From positions 1-8,491 of the forward strand of contig SLSP01000559.1 in the NCBI GenBank assembly GCA_007130345.1: a stretch of DNA of 8,491 nucleotides. Reading direction: 5' to 3'. This DNA comes from Thermoflexales bacterium. Lineage in GTDB: Bacteria > Chloroflexota > Anaerolineae > B4-G1 > SLSP01. Every line of letters begins with the position of its first letter. Positions within the stretch are counted from its first letter, which is position 1. Under the pieces are notes generated by a model. The model saw only the letters and a program-made list of their open reading frames with translations. It made no database searches and had not been told where the DNA came from. The position numbers were made by a program, and so were the translations under genes. Below, in pieces: positions 5,982-8,491 of this stretch.

Positions 5982-6206
5982 TTATTTATCTGGAATCGTC
6001 AGTTCTTGCCCCACATTCAAGACGTTGGGGTCTTTGATTTGCGCCTTGTTGGCCTCGAAAATTTCTTTCCAGCGGTCGGCATCGCCCAGAAGCTCCCCGG
6101 CGATTTTGCTCAGGCTATCTCCCGCCTTTACCACGTAGACGCGCGGTGTGCTTATCTTTTCGCCCAAAAGCCGGCGCGGATCGGTGAGTCCTGTATCGGG
6201 TGTCAT
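5982..6206 (-). CDS. Small stand-alone LysM-domain protein
   Basis: 74 residues, almost all one LysM domain (about 23-72): VYVVKAGDSLSKIAGELLG, then DRWKEIFEAN (44-53), then LNVGQELTIP (63-72). The IFEAN and KDPN...L.VGQ.L.IP pattern resembles the C-terminal LysM of the YgaU/Kbp family and of some phage-tail or injection-system base proteins. No signal peptide or membrane segment is seen, so it is probably cytoplasmic unless exported by another route, which is odd for a glycan-binding domain. AGGAGG at 6212-6217, 5 nt before the ATG, gives a very strong start. Its promoter at 6260-6288 is close to consensus, so it may be highly expressed. It is followed by the LysM/M23 lipoprotein. A YgaU-like protein would normally also have a BON domain, which is absent here. 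Function unknown. Confidence 0.88.
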   Translation of the reverse strand: MTPDTGLTDPRRLLGEKISTPRVYVVKAGDSLSKIAGELLGDADRWKEIFEANKAQIKDPNVLNVGQELTIPDK

Positions 6207-6259
6207 CCTATCCTCCTCATTTGAAAATAGCTATGGTGAACGGGTTGTGGTCTTGAGAA

Positions 6260-6288
6260 ATTGTAACACTCCGAGGGGTGTTTGTCAA
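6260..6288 (-). promoter_or_regulatory. Near-consensus promoter of the LysM gene with internal dyad
   Basis: On the minus strand TTGACA (6283-6288) and TACAAT (6260-6265) are separated by exactly 17 bp. The -35 box is perfect and the -10 box matches at five of six positions. The spacer contains ACACTCC (6266-6272) and GGGGTGT (6275-6281), a 7-bp dyad with one mismatch. The start would be near 6253, about 47 nt before the ATG. A regulator bound at this dyad would block polymerase; this is inference. Confidence 0.8.
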
Positions 6289-6298
6289 TGGGCGACGC

Positions 6299-7165
6299 TC
6301 AAGCGCGTGGCCGCCAACTGGCGCGATACTCGGTCAAGTCGTCGGGCGGGGTGAGATAGGGCGGATTCACGTCCCATGTGCCCGCCATCCCCTGCTCCTG
6401 CGCGGTCAAATCCCAGTGGCACATGGCGATGCCGATGTCCACCCGTTGCAGATCGGCCAGGGGGATTGCGCTGCGGTCGGAGCCGATGTAGCCCCGCGTG
6501 CGCTGGACGTAGAAATGCCAGCCGCCCTCGGCGCGCGCGATGCGCCAGGGCTGCTTGTTGGATGCGGATGGCCCCAGGCGCACCATATCTAGCAGCAGCG
6601 CGAAGTCGCCCGCGGCCTCGCGCTCCAGGGGGCGGTCGAAGCTGCCATCGAAGAAGAGTTCGGCCCAGGGCTTGCGGTGATCCGAGCCGGCGAGGCGGCG
6701 CAGGAGCGTATCCCGCAAGGTGCGCCGCTCCGCGCTGGCACCAATGGAGAGGATGGCGGGGATGCGCTCTTCGGGGGTGGCGGCGATGCGCGCGGCGAAG
6801 CGGCTCTTGGTGAAGGTGCCGCCTAGCCAGCAGGTGCCCAGGTCGTGCGCGGTGGCGAAGAGGACGATGCGCTCCATCAGATACCCGAAATCCTCTAACT
6901 CGCGGCTATCCCGCAGGGTGCCCACGACAAAGCCCGGCGGGTTCTTGATGAAGCCGTAGGTGCCCAAGCCGCGCAGGGCCTCGCGTTCCTCAATCGTCGC
7001 GGCGATCAGCTCGAAGCGGGGCGTGTTGCCTAGCGGGCCGGGAGGCGTGACCGCCAGGAAATCCCGGAGGCGGGTTTGCAGGGCCTCGGCGATGGGCGCG
7101 TCGCGGTAATTGCGGCATGAGGTGCGCTGTTGGATGGTCTCGATAATAGATTGGTCATTGAACAT
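6299..7165 (-). CDS. TM1586-type nitroreductase family protein
   Basis: 288 residues from the ATG at 7165, preceded by GAGG at 7174-7177. A TTG fourteen codons upstream is possible but has no better signal. The sequence fits the two-lobed TM1586 branch of the nitroreductase superfamily, in which two half-domains make an FMN site within one chain. N-terminal RTSCRNY (14-20) is the usual entry motif. LGTYGFIKNPPG (67-78), DLGTCWLGGTF (108-118), RKPWAELFF (164-172), GPSASNKQPWR (198-208) and GIAMCHWDLTA (245-255) are family blocks. Such proteins bind FMN and use NAD(P)H, but the natural substrate of this branch is not known to me. It starts 47 nt after the radical SAM stop on the same strand, so the two may be co-transcribed and the enzyme could assist in peptide or cofactor modification, or be unrelated. 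It ends just before the promoter of the LysM gene. Confidence 0.87.
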   Translation of the reverse strand: MFNDQSIIETIQQRTSCRNYRDAPIAEALQTRLRDFLAVTPPGPLGNTPRFELIAATIEEREALRGLGTYGFIKNPPGFVVGTLRDSRELEDFGYLMERIVLFATAHDLGTCWLGGTFTKSRFAARIAATPEERIPAILSIGASAERRTLRDTLLRRLAGSDHRKPWAELFFDGSFDRPLEREAAGDFALLLDMVRLGPSASNKQPWRIARAEGGWHFYVQRTRGYIGSDRSAIPLADLQRVDIGIAMCHWDLTAQEQGMAGTWDVNPPYLTPPDDLTEYRASWRPRA

Positions 7166-7212
7166 AGTGTCTGCCTCAAAACTTCTAGATTTCGGTAATC
7201 TAATCAAAATGG

Positions 7213-8491
7213 TCAGGTATCTACGTCCGCATATTTTATCATGCGCAAGCCTTCTAACCTTAGCACTTCAGGGAAAATACTCTTGTAGGTGTTGCAATAG
7301 GGAGACCTCGCAGCATAACTGCCTGTCACACGGTAAGCTAAAAGCGGACATCCACCGCCACACCAATAGCGCCACTGACAGGTTTGACATTCGGTTTTAT
7401 CCTCCACTGAGGGGTTCTGTCTATCAGTAGCCCGGCGCACGGTAGTCAGTGGATCGGGATCATTAGCCAGTGTGATGGGACGTGCCATATCCATCTGACA
7501 TCTTGAGACTCGTCCGCGCGCGTCAAAAACCAGATAATCCCGCCCGATACTACAAGTGTACAGATGCGGCGAGGTGAAATTGGCGCGGTCGGCCAACGCT
7601 CCGAGTAGACTATACCGGGGCAAGTTGCGCTCGATGACTTGGTAAGCCGCCAGCATCCCCGCGATGATTTTCTCATCGTCAGAGTGCAAATCCGCCAGGG
7701 CCGCTGTGCAGTCATTTTCGCGGTATAGGTTGAAAGTGAAGCGTAAATCCTTCTCCAAAAGCCACGCTACCAAATCTGCCAGTCCATTGGCATTGCGCTC
7801 GGTTATAGTAACCGAGATCAATGGATTAAGCCCCTCCGCTTGGGCCAGCGCTATGGCGCGAGATACGTCCGCAAAGCTGCCTCGACCATCGGAGTAATGT
7901 CGCTGGCTATCGTGAAACCTGCCCAATCCGTCTAATGAAATCATCAGATCGAGACCGGCTTCCCGCAGTTGCGCCGCAATGGCCGAGGTCAGCAGCGTGC
8001 CGTTGCTTAAGATCACACCATCGAGATTGATGCCCGATTCGACGGCCTGCTGTTGCGCATAAGCATGGGCCGATAGCAACAACCGAGGTTGCAGCAAAGG
8101 CTCGCCCCCACTATATTTTAAGTGGACTTGTTGGTAGGTGAGGGCTTTGGCAGAGCGCAAGGTTGCATCAATGGCGGCACGGAGGGTTGCCAGCGAAGTT
8201 TCCGTTTTCTTATCCGCGAGATAGCAGTAATCACAGGCTAGATTACAATGTCCCGCAACGTGTAGCCAGGCCCCCAGGGTTGTTGAGTGTGAGGCCGCCA
8301 GTAAGGCTTGTTCTGTGGGGCGCAACATCCCGGCCTGGATGAGTGACTGGACGGCCTGGTAATTGTCAGTATCTCCAAGCAACTCTTGTGAAAGGGTTGC
8401 CGGGGAGGTGAAAGTTTGCCAGAGGGCTTGCGCCGGCGGGTTGAGCGCAACCGCTGCCGCAGGGCCGAGTGGGTTATGATAGATGCGCCAG
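7213..8491 (-). CDS. Radical SAM/SPASM peptide maturase (5' end outside window)
   Basis: 425 residues are visible; the frame stays open to the window edge, so the true start is beyond 8491. TTG at 8382 only begins a fragment. The N-terminal part (about 1-60 of the visible chain, with NPLG...ALNPPAQALW) resembles the winged-helix peptide-recognition region of RiPP maturases. The radical SAM core has CNLACDYC with C82, C86 and C89 binding the SAM cluster, SGGEP (127-131) and ISLDG (184-188). The C-terminus is a complete SPASM domain: C313, then G-x4-C331, then the CX2CX5CX3C set C368, C371, C377, C381, and finally C399. SPASM enzymes bind auxiliary 4Fe-4S clusters and mostly modify ribosomal peptides, making thioether or C-C links, although sulfatase maturases share the layout. 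No precursor peptide is visible. Sampled lines are 52-58 percent GC against 63-77 in other genes, hinting at transfer. Confidence 0.95.
   Translation of the reverse strand, partial: WRIYHNPLGPAAAVALNPPAQALWQTFTSPATLSQELLGDTDNYQAVQSLIQAGMLRPTEQALLAASHSTTLGAWLHVAGHCNLACDYCYLADKKTETSLATLRAAIDATLRSAKALTYQQVHLKYSGGEPLLQPRLLLSAHAYAQQQAVESGINLDGVILSNGTLLTSAIAAQLREAGLDLMISLDGLGRFHDSQRHYSDGRGSFADVSRAIALAQAEGLNPLISVTITERNANGLADLVAWLLEKDLRFTFNLYRENDCTAALADLHSDDEKIIAGMLAAYQVIERNLPRYSLLGALADRANFTSPHLYTCSIGRDYLVFDARGRVSRCQMDMARPITLANDPDPLTTVRRATDRQNPSVEDKTECQTCQWRYWCGGGCPLLAYRVTGSYAARSPYCNTYKSIFPEVLRLEGLRMIKYADVDT

Noticed and set aside
6266..6281. Dyad after the nitroreductase gene as its terminator
   Set aside because: The centre is only 2 nt, one pair is mismatched on the transcribed strand and no T-run follows; its exact fit between -35 and -10 favours an operator.
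7213..8382. TTG at 8382 as the start of the radical SAM protein
   Set aside because: The frame stays open for 36 further codons to the window edge and encodes family-like sequence there, so the gene starts outside the window.

Overview
The window looks like bacterial chromosome, most likely Chloroflexota and perhaps Anaerolineae. This is inferred from the GC-rich coding, the two lipoproteins with Thr-Pro linkers typical of that phylum, the pairing of a NurA nuclease with a stand-alone HAS-barrel protein, and a TM1586-type nitroreductase. No rRNA, tRNA, transposase, phage gene or CRISPR array was seen. All genes lie on the minus strand except the first.

Left part (1-1124). A plus-strand gene encodes a small FHA-domain protein with one C-terminal membrane anchor. 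It is preceded by a period-8 microrepeat and four TTAA boxes spaced exactly 11 bp, and it ends in a strong intrinsic terminator. A second microrepeat family (ATCCGTG) lies between it and the convergent next gene.

DNA-end processing pair (1125-3154). nurA (2989 down to 1826) is followed by a HAS-barrel protein without an ATPase motif (1751 down to 1125). No HerA ATPase gene is visible. Period-7 ACGT-core repeats lie on both sides of nurA.

Cell-envelope block (3155-6298). In transcription order these are a small LysM protein, a LysM/M23 lipoprotein, and a polysaccharide-deacetylase lipoprotein. All three probably act on or bind wall glycans. The LysM gene has a near-consensus promoter with an inverted repeat filling its spacer. 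The deacetylase gene has its own good promoter and a 12-codon upstream ORF that carries the best ribosome binding site and overlaps the main start.

Right part (6299-8491). A radical SAM/SPASM maturase, cut by the window edge at its N-terminus, is followed after 47 nt by a nitroreductase. The maturase has all its iron-sulfur cysteines and a probable peptide-recognition N-terminus. Its GC content is clearly lower than that of the other genes, so this end of the window may be the edge of a transferred peptide-modification (RiPP-like) locus whose precursor would lie beyond position 8491.
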